Part shown: positions 23,801 to 34,820 of the stretch, one piece after another
How positions within the stretch are numbered: position 1 is the first letter of the stretch
Layout of the letters: every line of letters starts with the position of its first letter
Source of the DNA: Onchocerca lupi
Taxonomy: Eukaryota; Nematoda; Chromadorea; Rhabditida; Onchocercidae
Reading direction: 5' to 3'
Length of the DNA stretch: 64,000 nucleotides
Assembly (NCBI GenBank): GCA_028564675.1
Contig: JAOVVO010000252.1
Location: 1-64,000, forward strand
Position numbers and translations under genes: made by a program
The notes under the pieces: generated by a model
What the model saw: the letters and a program-made list of their open reading frames with translations, nothing else
Told to the model about the DNA's origin: nothing
The model's database searches: none

Positions 23801-24447
23801 TAAATGAAAGAAATATTTGAGAAAAAAATTTTTTTCTTAATGAAAAGATACGACAGTGTAAAACAACGGCAATCCTTCTGAATCAAAATGAAAAAGAAAG
23901 ATATCAATGAAAGTGATGGGACAATAAAGAGAAAGTCCAGAAATTACGAGGAAGATTTCAGTGGTAATATGAGCAGCGCATTTCAGATGATATTATGAAT
24001 TACAGCGAAGACAAAATTGAAAATTAATCGAACTGAATCTTACTAAACAAGACAAAAAAAAGAATAAAAAAAAGAGAACTCATTTTCACGTTTCCACTCC
24101 ATAATAGCATTATTTTCATCTCCCAGGAATTTCCAAAGAAAGATGTAATTTATCTGACCTGCGGTATTTATTTGTAATCCGTAAAATTTCATACTTTTCC
24201 TTAAATTTTTTTTAAAAAAAAAAGTCTTAAAGTCTTAAATTAAAAAAAATCTCAATAACTGACGAAAAATCATGAAAATAAATTAACAAATATGAATTAT
24301 AATATAAAACTATGAAAATATTTTTTCAAAGAATAACAAAAAATACAAATACAAATAGTCAGTACTGTTATCTTTTATCAAGTAGTTAGAGCAATATACT
24401 TTTACAAATGATTAGATAATAAATCCAGAAATCTGAGATGAAATAAA
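20836..24447. other. Noncoding region between Helitron and eIF4H-like gene
   Basis: I see no recognisable gene in these 3.6 kb. A short + strand frame at 21559-21672 (37 codons) follows a TTTTTTTCGTTCAG acceptor-like site, but nothing supports it further. A 7-bp hairpin (GAGGTAT/ATACCTC) lies at about 23403-23419. The final part should contain the eIF4H-like 3' UTR. Confidence 0.5.
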
Positions 24448-25868
24448 CTACTCTTTCACTCCAAAGATACGTGCTTGACGCTTTCTTGTTTCTTCTTCTT
24501 CAATTTTTTTCAATCTTTCCAATTCTTTTGGATCAGTAGTGCGTGGTTTCAAGTTTAAGTGAGGCCTACCAGGTGCTGAAATGAAATAAATCATTTGAAA
24601 CTCTTATGAGATTGATGGAATAACATCGAATTTAATGAATAATCAGAAATAAATATATTACAAATTAAGCTAACCGCTAGAATGTGCAATAGGTTCGACA
24701 TCTTGATGACCTCTACTGCGATTAACGCTACCTCTATCAGATCTATCATAATCAGCACGACCAAAATTATCATTCCTACTATCAGGTCGTTCTCCAGACC
24801 GACAAGTTCCACCGCCATGTCTATTATCACCTATAATGAAATGAATTTAATTTCAAATATATTGAATACTGTCTAGAAACAAAATCGGGATAAAGAAGAT
24901 AATTGCAAAATAACTTCTTAAAATAGACCTCTAAAGGGTGGTCCGCCACTACGAGAACTACCGCCGCGTCCACCAAAATTACCACGGCCGCCACCTCTAC
25001 GTTCTCTTCCACGTGGTGCATCTGCTACATCTACACGTAACATTCGTCCGTCGTATTCCTTTGAGATATACGAGAGGAAATAATTATTTAGTAGGATAAT
25101 ATAAATAGCAGATAATTGGCTTAATTAAAAAAATAATTTTAGTAAAATAATGTTTAGCTTATCATTGACACTGATTTAAAATGTAAAAATTTATCTTAAA
25201 ATTGATAACAACAAAGATAACAACTATAATAACTAATTCTATTACACTTACTACACCATTCAAAGAAAGAGCTCTTTCCAAATCTTCTCGAGTTCGAAAT
25301 TCAATGTAAGCAAAACCCTTGAAACGATCATTCTCATAATCGCGCATCATTTTTGCCTCAATAACCTGAAGATAATTTGAACTAAATAATAAAATAAATA
25401 ATTAATAAATAAATAAATAATAAATATCAAATAAATAATTATAAATAGATTGATGGTTCAATATCATCTAATTTTCAGTCATTTTGGACGCAATCAAGGT
25501 AACATACGCTGATTATAATTATCCTAGTTTTATTTTTTATTTTTTCTTTTTATTTCTAAAGAGAGAAAGAGCAAGAGAGGAATAATAGAATTCATTTTCG
25601 AAAAATGAAATATGGATGAAACATACGGCGTAATCTGCAAAAAGCGAATCCAAATCACCAGGAACCAAATCAAGCGGTAAATTTCCAACATATGCTTTAA
25701 ACGGTGCTTCATCTGGTATAGGTCTATGCTGCCGCCTGTAATAGTTTTGCCAATTCTTTGCTTTTTTCAATCTTATCGAAAAAAAACCTAATCAGATTTT
25801 CAAAATCAAAATTTAAGAGTAACGAAGAAAATAAAAAGAATATAAATCACTTACCGTCCAGTCATCAT
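24448..25868 (-). CDS. Eukaryotic initiation factor 4H-like RNA-binding protein (DRR-2 type)
   Basis: Six exons: 25868-25855, 25771-25627, 25365-25252, 25058-24929, 24830-24675 and 24575-24448. They give 228 residues, like human eIF4H (about 228-248). One RRM spans residues about 28-105, with RNP2 YVGNLP and RNP1 KGFAYIEF, followed by LRVDVADAPRG. A Gly/Arg-rich stretch (RRGGGRGNFGGRGG) and a Ser/Asp/Arg region come next. The C-terminus has RPHLNLKPRT, the short motif shared with eIF4H (RPRLQLKPRT), and a charged helix. eIF4H stimulates the helicase eIF4A during scanning; the C. elegans relative is DRR-2. The start exon has only 14 coding bases, preceded by a TTTTTCAG acceptor at about 25897. 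Confidence 0.92.
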
Positions 25869-27629
25869 TTATGATTATAAGTAGAAATTCGATAATCTGA
25901 AAAATTTAACTGAAGTTAAAACTCAAAGTAAATAATAATATAACGTTCTTCGAAATAAGTTCACGTAGAATGTCGTATCATTGCAATTCTAAATCGCATT
26001 ACTTTTTCTTATTTTAATACATAATAAATGCTAGCTTACAATTTAGCATTATGAGTACAAAATAAACTATTCATTTATAATGGTATATTCTTTTAATTTT
26101 TACAGGAAAGAAAGCTGTCCTTATCATAAGATAATTTCTTATTAAAAACCAGAATATAATTTTTCAAATAATCAGTATTGTCACTATCACTAAATGTCTT
26201 GCACCACTTTTGACAAATATCATCTAATTATCCCTTCCGCTTCAATATTTATCCATTGATAAGAATCGGAGAAAAGGAAAAAAGTACTGAAATGAAAAAA
26301 ATTCAACTTTCGTTTTTCTTTCATTTCTCATTTTCTCTCCAACATACTAACAATATATACTCTCAATCTTTACTATCATTACCATTTATAGTTATCTAAC
26401 TTTTCTCTCAATTCATCCATTCTCACCGATGTCCATTTTCTTTCCACTCATCATTACTACTGCTATCTCAGTAGTACCATTATCATACCAATATTATTTT
26501 TAAATTCATACAATTCATATTATCTATAGATTTTAACATTCTCAGAGTACCCCTAAAAGTTAATGTATTCAGCACTTTATGACCTGTTTAAGAATTAGTA
26601 TATCGATACCTATCTAAATAACTCTGATTGATATTGAAAATTATTTACAAATTAAGTACCATTCATAGTAGCCTTCACAGTTCCCTTATCTCGTATAATC
26701 TAGCTGAAAAACTTGGATGAAAGGACAATTCACACATGCAGGTTTCTCCTATCTAAATTTTTCCCTGAATCCCCCAACCGTGAAATACCCAATGTTCCTG
26801 GATAACTTTTTTATCCCGAGGATAACATGATCTAAGAATTTCACTCATTCTGGAGTGCTAATAACTGCAAACACAGTTAGACAATCTATAGAATGTGTAG
26901 AATGCTATTGTGCTAATAATAGATCACCTCTACTACAACGGTAATACTATACTATAAGATTGCTAATTATACTAATTCTATATCTTATATAAGTATGACC
27001 TAAATTACCAGATATTCTAATTTTATTAATTAGAAGAACATTATGTTAAAAAATCTAACCGGTAACCCTAGTAAGTATCTAATAATATGGCATTTGAATG
27101 GTGTGGTAAAACACCTTCTAGTATAGTACTTGATGGTTTTTACCGAGATTCCTTGAACGTATTCTTCAAATCCGAAATCCGCTGACAGAGAATATGAATT
27201 CCAATTCACGCGAAGTACCTTGCTAGTCCGTTTTACAACTTTCTTACAAATCACCTGTTACATCAAAAATATCACTTATCTTCAGATTACCATCTCACGT
27301 AGAATATTTTTGAAGTAAACCAAACCAAGATGTCAAAGTGTTGTACCTCCGTTGCAATGTAATTTATATGTTCTATTTTTAGTATTATATAATTTTTAGA
27401 AAAATTATGTTTTTTTCATTATGCAAATGCATCTGTTGTAAACCATTACTGCAATACAAGGTGACACAGACCGCATCATCAAAGTTATGAAAATCATGCA
27501 AGTTCAGCATATTAACATTATGTCAGTATTTTCCTCTTTTTTCCTTTCTCTTATGTTCGGTTTTATTCATGAATATATGGTTACTACAATTACAAATGCA
27601 TACATCGATCGATATCATCAACTTCTTCG
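25869..27629. other. Region between globin and eIF4H-like genes
   Basis: No gene is recognised. A 75-codon minus-strand open frame at 27030-27254, with no ATG at its natural start, reads VVKRTSKVLRVNW and SLSADFGFEEYVQG. Its composition is less biased than the surrounding DNA, so it could be a relic of a mobile element or a lone exon. The (AAAT)n-like run at 25390-25445 lies in an intron of the eIF4H-like gene rather than here. Confidence 0.45.
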
Positions 27630-30600
27630 CTAGATAGCGGAATTACGGCGACCATTTGACGCTATCCTAAGACGTCTGTCAAATTCTGCAGCTATCATTC
27701 GTTCAGTTTGAATCGAAGATTTCGATTTTTTCTTTGGACCGGATATTTCTACTCTTTCTGCTAAAGTTCCTGTTGCTACTTTCGGTTGAGATTGTATTAT
27801 ATCATCATCCATCCTTTTCATTATTATTTTACTTTCCAATTCATCCATTTCGTCAGTAGTAGCACATTCAGCATAAAGTTTGGGACTGTATGAAGGATTC
27901 GAGCTGAAATTTATAAATTTATACATTTTTTTCTTTAAATTAAAATTTCAAAATAAAAAGAAGTAAGATAAGTGTTAAAGATCGTTTTATCATTATTATC
28001 AAAAAGAAGATCGTTTTGTCAGAAATAGGATTTCATTATTAATTAAGTGGGATTCTTGCATCTTAATTTTCTTGTCCTTGTAAGATTTTCGAAATTTTCT
28101 TGTTTTGCGTTCCATAATTTTACATATTCATTCTTTCAATGTATCATTATTTCGAGGTTCCTTAGTCATTTTTGATCGCTTTTCTGTATTCAGCCAGAAT
28201 TCCTTTTATTTTCAAACTGATTCCATCTTTTAGGTTGATTTGAAATTACTTACCTTTTTCTCACCGATGGATTCAGTATTTCGTCCGGTGCATCAACTAA
28301 AGAAATTTTGCTACGATTTATTTGTGATGTCTTCCTAATTCGTCGTTGCTCATTGTAATAGCCATCACGTACCGAACTGAACATAAAAGCTGTCAGTGTT
28401 GACCTGAAATTATTATTACATCTCGTTTTGCCTTCCATTAAATCAACTTCAACATAGAACACATTTTATAGTTTTAAAATTCCTGCAAACTTTCAAGAAA
28501 AGAAAAGGCCGAATAATAGTGAGAGAGGGAAAGAGATTTAGATGGAAAAGAAAGAATGGAATATGTAATTGTGAACCAGAGATGAAAAAAAAAAGGACGA
28601 AGAGCGAGGGGGAACAATAAAAATATTAAATTTTGGATGTAAAATGTATGGAAATGCATAAATTTCATAAAATTTAAAATGAAAATAACACAAGATTTGT
28701 TATAAAAAGTAAAAATTTTCAATCTTTCAGCGATGAAAATCTTAGCAGAAGTGTGGACTCCGTGGCGCAACGGTAGCGCGTCTGACTCCAGATCAGAAGG
28801 TTGCGTGTTCGAATCACGTCGGGGTCATCGAGTTTTGCCATTCTTCTTTCACTTTATTATGATTAATTCGAGCAATTTTATAGCTTATAATGACAATACA
28901 TAGTTTCAAATCAGTATGTTCAGGAAGTTTTAAATCAAATTTAAGATTACTTAAATCATTCTTTTCCATTTCATTTTTACTAAACTTGAAAAATATGCTG
29001 AGAAACTTTCCGAAATAAAAGGAAAAATAAGCAATTCCATTTTGTATTTTTTTTTTTGACGAAAATATTTTTTTCTTCCATTGACAATTCGAATTTTATG
29101 CTTAAAATTTGATGGAATTTTCGAAATTTATTTATTTGAAATATATTAAGCATGAAAATTTTGCGCATTGTTATTATTTTCTACCATATGGCTTTTTTTT
29201 TCTTTAAATTACTTTATTATAAACAAAGTAACTGAATATAATTTATGACAGTTTGTCGTAACGAAAATATCAAAAAATCAATTTTATTATAAAATTTATA
29301 TCAAACCGAAAAGAAAAAAAAAAGGAAATCAAAGTGATTGATTAGTTTATTGTTGAATAATGAAAGTTTTAGAGAAATCAATGAGTCAATTAATTTTGCT
29401 TGATCTTTCTAAATTCTATGCTCTATGAATAAGAATTAGTATTTTAGGATTAATATTAAGATTTAGAATTAATATTTTAGGATTAATATTAAGATTTAGA
29501 ATTAGTATTTTAGATTAATATTAAGATTAATAAGAATAATATTAATCATACCAAGCAAATAAAGCTTCAGATGCCGGATGTATCGCGGCATCTAGCAATA
29601 CACATTCCGTTGTAACCGCATCTGCGGTCGTAGCAAAAAAATCTGGTCGAAAGCCAAATGTACGATATCGGACATGTCGTGCACCAAAATCTTCCGAAAT
29701 TCTTTGTACGATTGCGCCATCAGCAAGCTGATTTACAACATTTTTTAGATAATTACGTAATGCATTCGCTAATTCTATCCGTTCCTCCTGAATTATGAAT
29801 CCAGATATTACGATTAATTAATTATACAAAATTTGAAATAATTTAATTTAGTCGGAAATTATAATTTGAATATAAAATAATAGTAATGCGAATTTCTATT
29901 TCCAACCAATCAATAATGATTTCATTCAACATTTTGCTTTTTTTTTCCTTATCTCCTGTTTACTTCAAAGAAAAAAAAAAAGAAAAATTGCTTCAGAAAA
30001 TTTCCGGAAAATCAGCTCGAATTTATCCCTTCTATCATTTCAGTTGAATAAAATTTCCGGAAATCATCTCGTTTGTTTGTTTTAATTACCTCAGAAAGTG
30101 CTTCAATAAATTTCCGGAAATCTTCTCGTTTCTCTGCAATCCGTCGATAAATTCTTTCCGCAATATCATCCTTTGCTTTATCCATGCATCCTTTTACAAT
30201 ATGTCGTTGAGATAGTGTAAGTGCGGAAATTTTTCTTCCTTGACTGCTAATACTTAATCTAAAAAAAAAAAAAATCCGGCAATCTTTCATCCTGATATTT
30301 GACAATGTTTTCCGGAAATAAATTTCGATTTATTTCCGGAATTTTTATTCGAAATTTTTGCAATGAAAAACTTAACATCTTAGTATATTAATCAAAGCAT
30401 TCTTTCAGTAAACTTAAAAATCTTATCCAATCATATTTATGAAAATAATAATTCATGAAATTAAAGTTTTAAATGAATTTGCAATAAATTTATGAATAAA
30501 ATTTAAATTTACGACAAATACGACAAATTATAACAAATTTTAAATGAAATTACTGTCAAATTTTGAAATTTTGAAGAATGATAAGTTTAAATTCAAACTT

Positions 30601-31237
30601 TAACATTCAATCTCTTCACTTTTTTTTTTAAGTCTTAAAAGTTTCTTTTTTTTCTAGATAAAAATGTACGCATAGATGAAATAATATTCCTTTTCGTTCA
30701 TTTCTTCATTTAATATTCCGATAAATATCATTTTGATTTTATGGTTAAAAAAATTTTACTACTTTTTTCAAATCAATGTTTAATTTTAGCTGGACGAAAT
30801 GAATATGTAATAAATGATTGCCATGAAGAAGTTTGTCGTACAAAATTATTAATTAAAAATCAATTAACTATATAAGAATTTTTGGAAAAATAATCATCAA
30901 ATAATAACAAAACATTAAATTATTTCATATCAATATAATATCACAAAATTTTATCATATACGAATCTTGAATTCATTATTATTTTTATCCAAAATAGTAT
31001 TTTATAATTTTAGATATTATTCTTATCAAAATTTTTTAAGATGACAAAAAAATTTTTTGAAATAATAAAGAAGAAAAAAAAGATTAAATTTGCATACCTT
31101 GGATTTTTTAACGCTACTGTTTGGCTAAGTCTTTTCGGCGAATTAATTCTTGAACTGGAAGCTATCAGATCATTATCGGATAAATCAATTCGTGATTGTT
31201 CTTTCATACCTGATCCAGCTGATTCTGTATTTCCCAT
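27630..31237 (-). CDS. Nematode globin with predicted N-myristoylation
   Basis: Five exons: 31237-31098, 30258-30090, 29787-29552, 28403-28254 and 27903-27630, giving 322 residues. The start MGNTES fits the myristoylation consensus (Gly2, Ser6). Residues about 58-195 form the globin domain: SALTLSQRHIVKGCMDKAKD (A helix side), IAERIYRRIAEKREDFRKF, then the F-helix and FG segment, FGARHVRYRTFGFRPDFF. His141 is the likely proximal haem ligand. The C-terminal extension (about 200-322) is charged and Ser-rich and ends RRNSAI. C. elegans has over 30 such globins, many neuronal and several predicted to be acylated, which suggests a membrane-bound redox or O2-sensing role rather than O2 transport. 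The first AUG in frame is at 31237. The distal residue cannot be assigned by eye. Confidence 0.9.
28756..28827 (+). tRNA. tRNA-Trp (anticodon CCA)
   Basis: A full 72-base cloverleaf can be drawn. The acceptor stem GACTCCG pairs with CGGGGTC (one G-T). The D stem is GCGC/GCGC, the anticodon stem TCTGA/TCAGA with loop CTCCAGA (anticodon CCA at 28788-28790), and the T stem GCGTG/CACGT with loop TTCGAAT. The discriminator base is A. The internal A box (TGGCGCAACGG) and B box (GTTCGAATC) for RNA polymerase III are intact, so the gene looks functional. It has no intron. It lies inside a globin intron on the opposite strand. Confidence 0.96.
29432..29529 (+). repeat. 33-bp tandem repeat x 3 in a globin intron
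   Basis: Units at 29432-29464, 29465-29497 and 29498-29529 each read AGAATTARTATTTTA then (G)GATTAATATTAAGATT. The first two differ at one base, and the third has a one-base deletion. The array begins about 20 bases inside the intron from the donor of the third globin exon. Confidence 0.85.
30001..30131 (-). repeat. Micro-duplication of globin exon sequence across a splice donor
   Basis: The palindrome TTTCCGGAAA occurs at 30001-30010, 30054-30063 and 30111-30120, each followed on the + strand by ATC-TCTCG-like sequence, with a spacing of 53-57 bases. The copy at 30111 is coding (KREDFRKF in exon 2). The copy at 30054 lies in the intron just beyond the donor and still reads KRDDFRKF in the same frame. 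Reading through the donor stays open for about 25 codons. Two more TTTCCGGAA motifs are at 30309 and 30333. Confidence 0.75.
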
Positions 31238-31904
31238 TATCAATACTTTTGCCAATAAATTATAAGTGATTTAATCTGAAATTTCTTGTTTTCTCTTTTT
31301 TTTTTTTCTTTTTACAAAATCAATAAAATTTAAATCAGCGAAATGATTATTTTTTATAAAATTACATAAATTAAAGAACACAAATTATAGTAAACAAGAG
31401 AGTGATAAAATGAATAAATGATAATAAGAACTTATCATCTTTTAAATTTTAACATATTATTGAAAAGTTTTGTGTTCTTTTCAAAATATTATTCCAAAAT
31501 ACTTTTTTTTTTTCTTTTTTTGTAGATTAGAAAAAAAACTGCGATAGAATTTTTTAAGATGATATTTTATATAAAGTTGTGAAATAAGTTTTATCATTTC
31601 GTTTTTCGATTTATTATTACTATTATCTGTCTTTCTCATTAATTTTAGTTAATTTTTTACTTATAAATAATTATTAACTAATTAAAAATTATCATCGTAC
31701 ATTTCAAGTTATAGATTATGATGAAATTTAATAACTCAAATAGCAAATTGAAATGACCAGTTAGGATTAAATTTAAAATAACCAAAAATAGCAAAATGGA
31801 AAAGAATAAATAAAATGACGATATTTATAGCCTATAATTTTGCTATTCATTCTTATTAGATTCCATCCAAAAAAGATTTATTGTCGAGAAAAACGATGAA
31901 AAAA

Positions 31905-32530
31905 TAATTCAAAGCAAATGATAAATAGCAACAGCAATTATATTTATGAAAATTTCAAAAAAAAAAAAAAAAAAAAGAATAATGAAAAATTTCAATTCTA
32001 ATTTTTGCCTTTCATTTGCAATTATTTATGAATAAATTTGATCAAATATCTAAATAGAAATTTAGAATAGGAATTGAGATATTTGATCAGAAAAATGAAA
32101 TAAGAAAAATAATAGAGCTTGAATGATAGATAGCAATAACTATTAATTGTATTTATAGAATTTTCAAAAAAAAAAAAATGAAAAATGAAAAATTTCAATT
32201 CTAATTTTTACCTTTTGCAATTATAATTGCTAAATTAGAATTATAAAGTAAGCATTTTAAATTATATTTTTGAGGTAGAAATTTTTGAAGCGGAATAGGA
32301 ATTTAGATACTTGATTAGAAAAAATTGAAGTAAATAAGTAATTAAAGCTTAAATGAAATTAGCAATAGAGCTATTATATTAATGAAAATTTGAAGAAGAA
32401 AATGAAAAATTTAAATTTTAACTTTTACTTTTTATATGGATTTTTAAATGGTAAATTTGAATGATAAAATAGATATTTTAAATTAGATTTTTGTGATGGA
32501 ATCTTTGGAATAGAAGTTTAAAAATTTTTT
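31905..32530 (+). repeat. Tandem repeat of about 205-230 bp x 3
   Basis: Units start near 31905, 32111 and 32340. Each has (A)GCAAATGATAAATAGCAA-like sequence, then TTATATTTATGAAAATTTC and an A-run. AAAAATTTCAATTCTAATTTT follows, then a part with TTTGATCA/TTAGAATAGGAATT. The A-runs vary in length. Similarity falls from unit 1 to unit 3. Confidence 0.65.
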
Positions 32531-33231
32531 AAAAAACATGAAAATTAAAATAAATTAAATGAATAAATTAATCAATTTAAGTAAATGAGTAAGCAAATAA
32601 TTTAGTAAAACGTTCTAATAGAAAGCAATTTTACGCATTTGATGAATAAATGAAACCAAAAAAAAAAGAAAAAAAAGAAGAAAATTGGAAAAAAAAAGGC
32701 AAATTTAAGAAAAAAAAATATTTCGATTCAATATTGAAGCTATCAGAACGCAAATTGCATATTCCAAAAAAAAAAAGAAAAGAAAAAATGTCAAATTAAA
32801 CGATGAGAAAGCGACAATAAATTAGATGACAAACTTCCTTTTCAAAAGAATTTCGTTTTTTTTTTTTTTTTTTTTTTTCTAAATTTTTTAAAGATTTTTA
32901 GAAATATTCTAAATTTTAAATGAATTTTTTTGAAAAGAAATTTCGAAAAAGTAAAATTCATCTAAAATATCTTAATTATTGTTGATTTTGTTTTTTTTTT
33001 TCCAAAAATAAATTTTGAAAAAAGATAGAAATTTTTAAGCAAAATTTTTTCTATCGTTTATTACGGAGAAAGTGAAAAGGATAAAAAAAAAAAAGTATTT
33101 GGAATGACAATGAATTTGGTCTTTCAGGAGTAGATAGATGCTTTTCCGTTTTTAGAGGTCATTTCATTCAAATCCGAACACAACATAATATATATCCTCT
33201 TCCTTTCCTTTTCTTGAGAAAAAAAAAAAAA

Positions 33232-33232
<1 letters not shown>

Positions 33233-33263
<31 letters not shown>
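33233..33263 (+). repeat. (GA)n microsatellite
   Basis: About 15 GA dinucleotides follow a run of A's. It is simple sequence with no associated gene. Confidence 0.95.
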
Positions 33264-33266
<3 letters not shown>

Positions 33267-33586
33267 GTAAAGATGAAATACGAAAATTGAAAATTTATAT
33301 CCGTTGTTAATAATGATGATATTGTCCATCTAAATTATATCATTGTAAGAGAAGGAAAATTGAATCGAAACAATGCTAACAATTGATCGATCACTTTTCA
33401 AATGCGCTCAAAGACCTTCAATTATGATCGGTAATGTTATTTCTTATCTTTTCCAACTCGTCGTCCTTCGAAATGGAACAAAGGTAAATTAAGCAGACAA
33501 AAAGAAAAACCTTCGATGATTGATCGATTAATGAACAATCTTACTGAAATTATGAGAATGTGAAAAATAAAGTACCAATAAGCACT

Positions 33587-33834
33587 TATCGGGTCATTCA
33601 GATCCTTAAGTTTCATTAGTACTATCAGGTCATCCAGTTTAGAGTACCCATCGGATGGGTCAGTCATTCAGTTTGAAGGTATCCATCAATGTATCATCGA
33701 ATCATTCAGCTTGAAGTACCCATCAATCCTCTCGGGTCATTTAGACCGAGATACCTATCAATTTCTATCAGGTCAATTAGTTTAAGTTATCTATCAATAT
33801 CATTGCATCATTTAGTTCGAAATAATTATCAGCC
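33587..33834 (+). repeat. 36-bp minisatellite, about 7 degenerate units
   Basis: Units begin near 33587, 33623, 33656, 33692, 33730, 33764 and 33800. A consensus is TATCRGGTCATTYAGTTT followed by RAAGTACCYATCAAT. Units differ at many positions but keep a regular 33-38 base period. Most contain a GGTCA or similar core. Confidence 0.8.
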
Positions 33835-34592
33835 TACTGAATTATCTGGTATAATCATCTCCTGATGATTTTATATAACTGTATATTTAAGTATTCAGTT
33901 CCTAAATTTATGATACACAAATCGTTCAACTGGTTTACCTGATTTATCTTGACCCACCTGAATCAATGATAGCTTTACCTTCAGATCTTTACGATTTTAT
34001 AGAAAATTGAACCATTTTTTTCCTTCATATACTTCGGGGTGAAATTTTGCAAAAATCGAACAAATTTTTTGCAAAAGTGTCACAATTTTGAAAACTTTCA
34101 ATATGTGAATTTAATTTTCTTGAAAGCTTTTAGCTAAATATGATCCAAATGAGATATTCTGACAAAAAGAAATAATCCTTCTTTTAAAGCAAAATAAAGA
34201 ATAGAAAATTTTATTTTTGATAGAAGACAAAAAGTGAGAGAAATCGATAAATATTTCTTTTTATTTCTCAATTACATTTGTAAATGATATTAAATACGAT
34301 AGCACTCAAATAATCTGCCTTTCATTAAAATGCCGCATGCATAATTCTTCTGCTCTCTAATTGCATGATACTTGATAATATTAACAAACAGAACTTAATT
34401 ACTGAAATATCTTACTATTATTATTATTATTATTATTGTGATAGTACTACTATTATTGTATCGATGAAACTACTTAACTCCGAACATGTATAATATAATT
34501 CATCAGATTCTACGATATTTGAAATCAAAAAAAAGAAAGATAGATGAGGGAGAGAGAAGAAAGAAAAGATAATGATAACTTTTCATTAAATT

Positions 34593-34638
<46 letters not shown>

Positions 34639-34676
34639 CGTCTATTTTCTCTAAATTATTTCCTCGTCTTTTGCAG

Positions 34677-34820
34677 GAAATTCCGAAAATCCTGATAAAA
34701 TCATTGAATAGTTTCGGGGAAAAAGTATCAAATTTTCTTGTGGGGTGGAGGGGGGAAGAGAGGAAAATAAACATAAGATCTACCGTTCAAATTTCACTGC
34801 CGAAATGTGTCTGCTGCTAA
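34677..34820 (+). other. Exon-like segment with stop and poly(A) signal
   Basis: After TCTTTTGCAG, 48 codons are open in phase 0: EIPKILIKSLNSFGEKV, then FLVGWRGEERK and SLPKCVCC, ending in TAA that overlaps AATAAA. This looks like the terminal exon of a + strand gene. No upstream exon was found, and the 38-T run lies just before it, so chance is not excluded. Confidence 0.25.
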
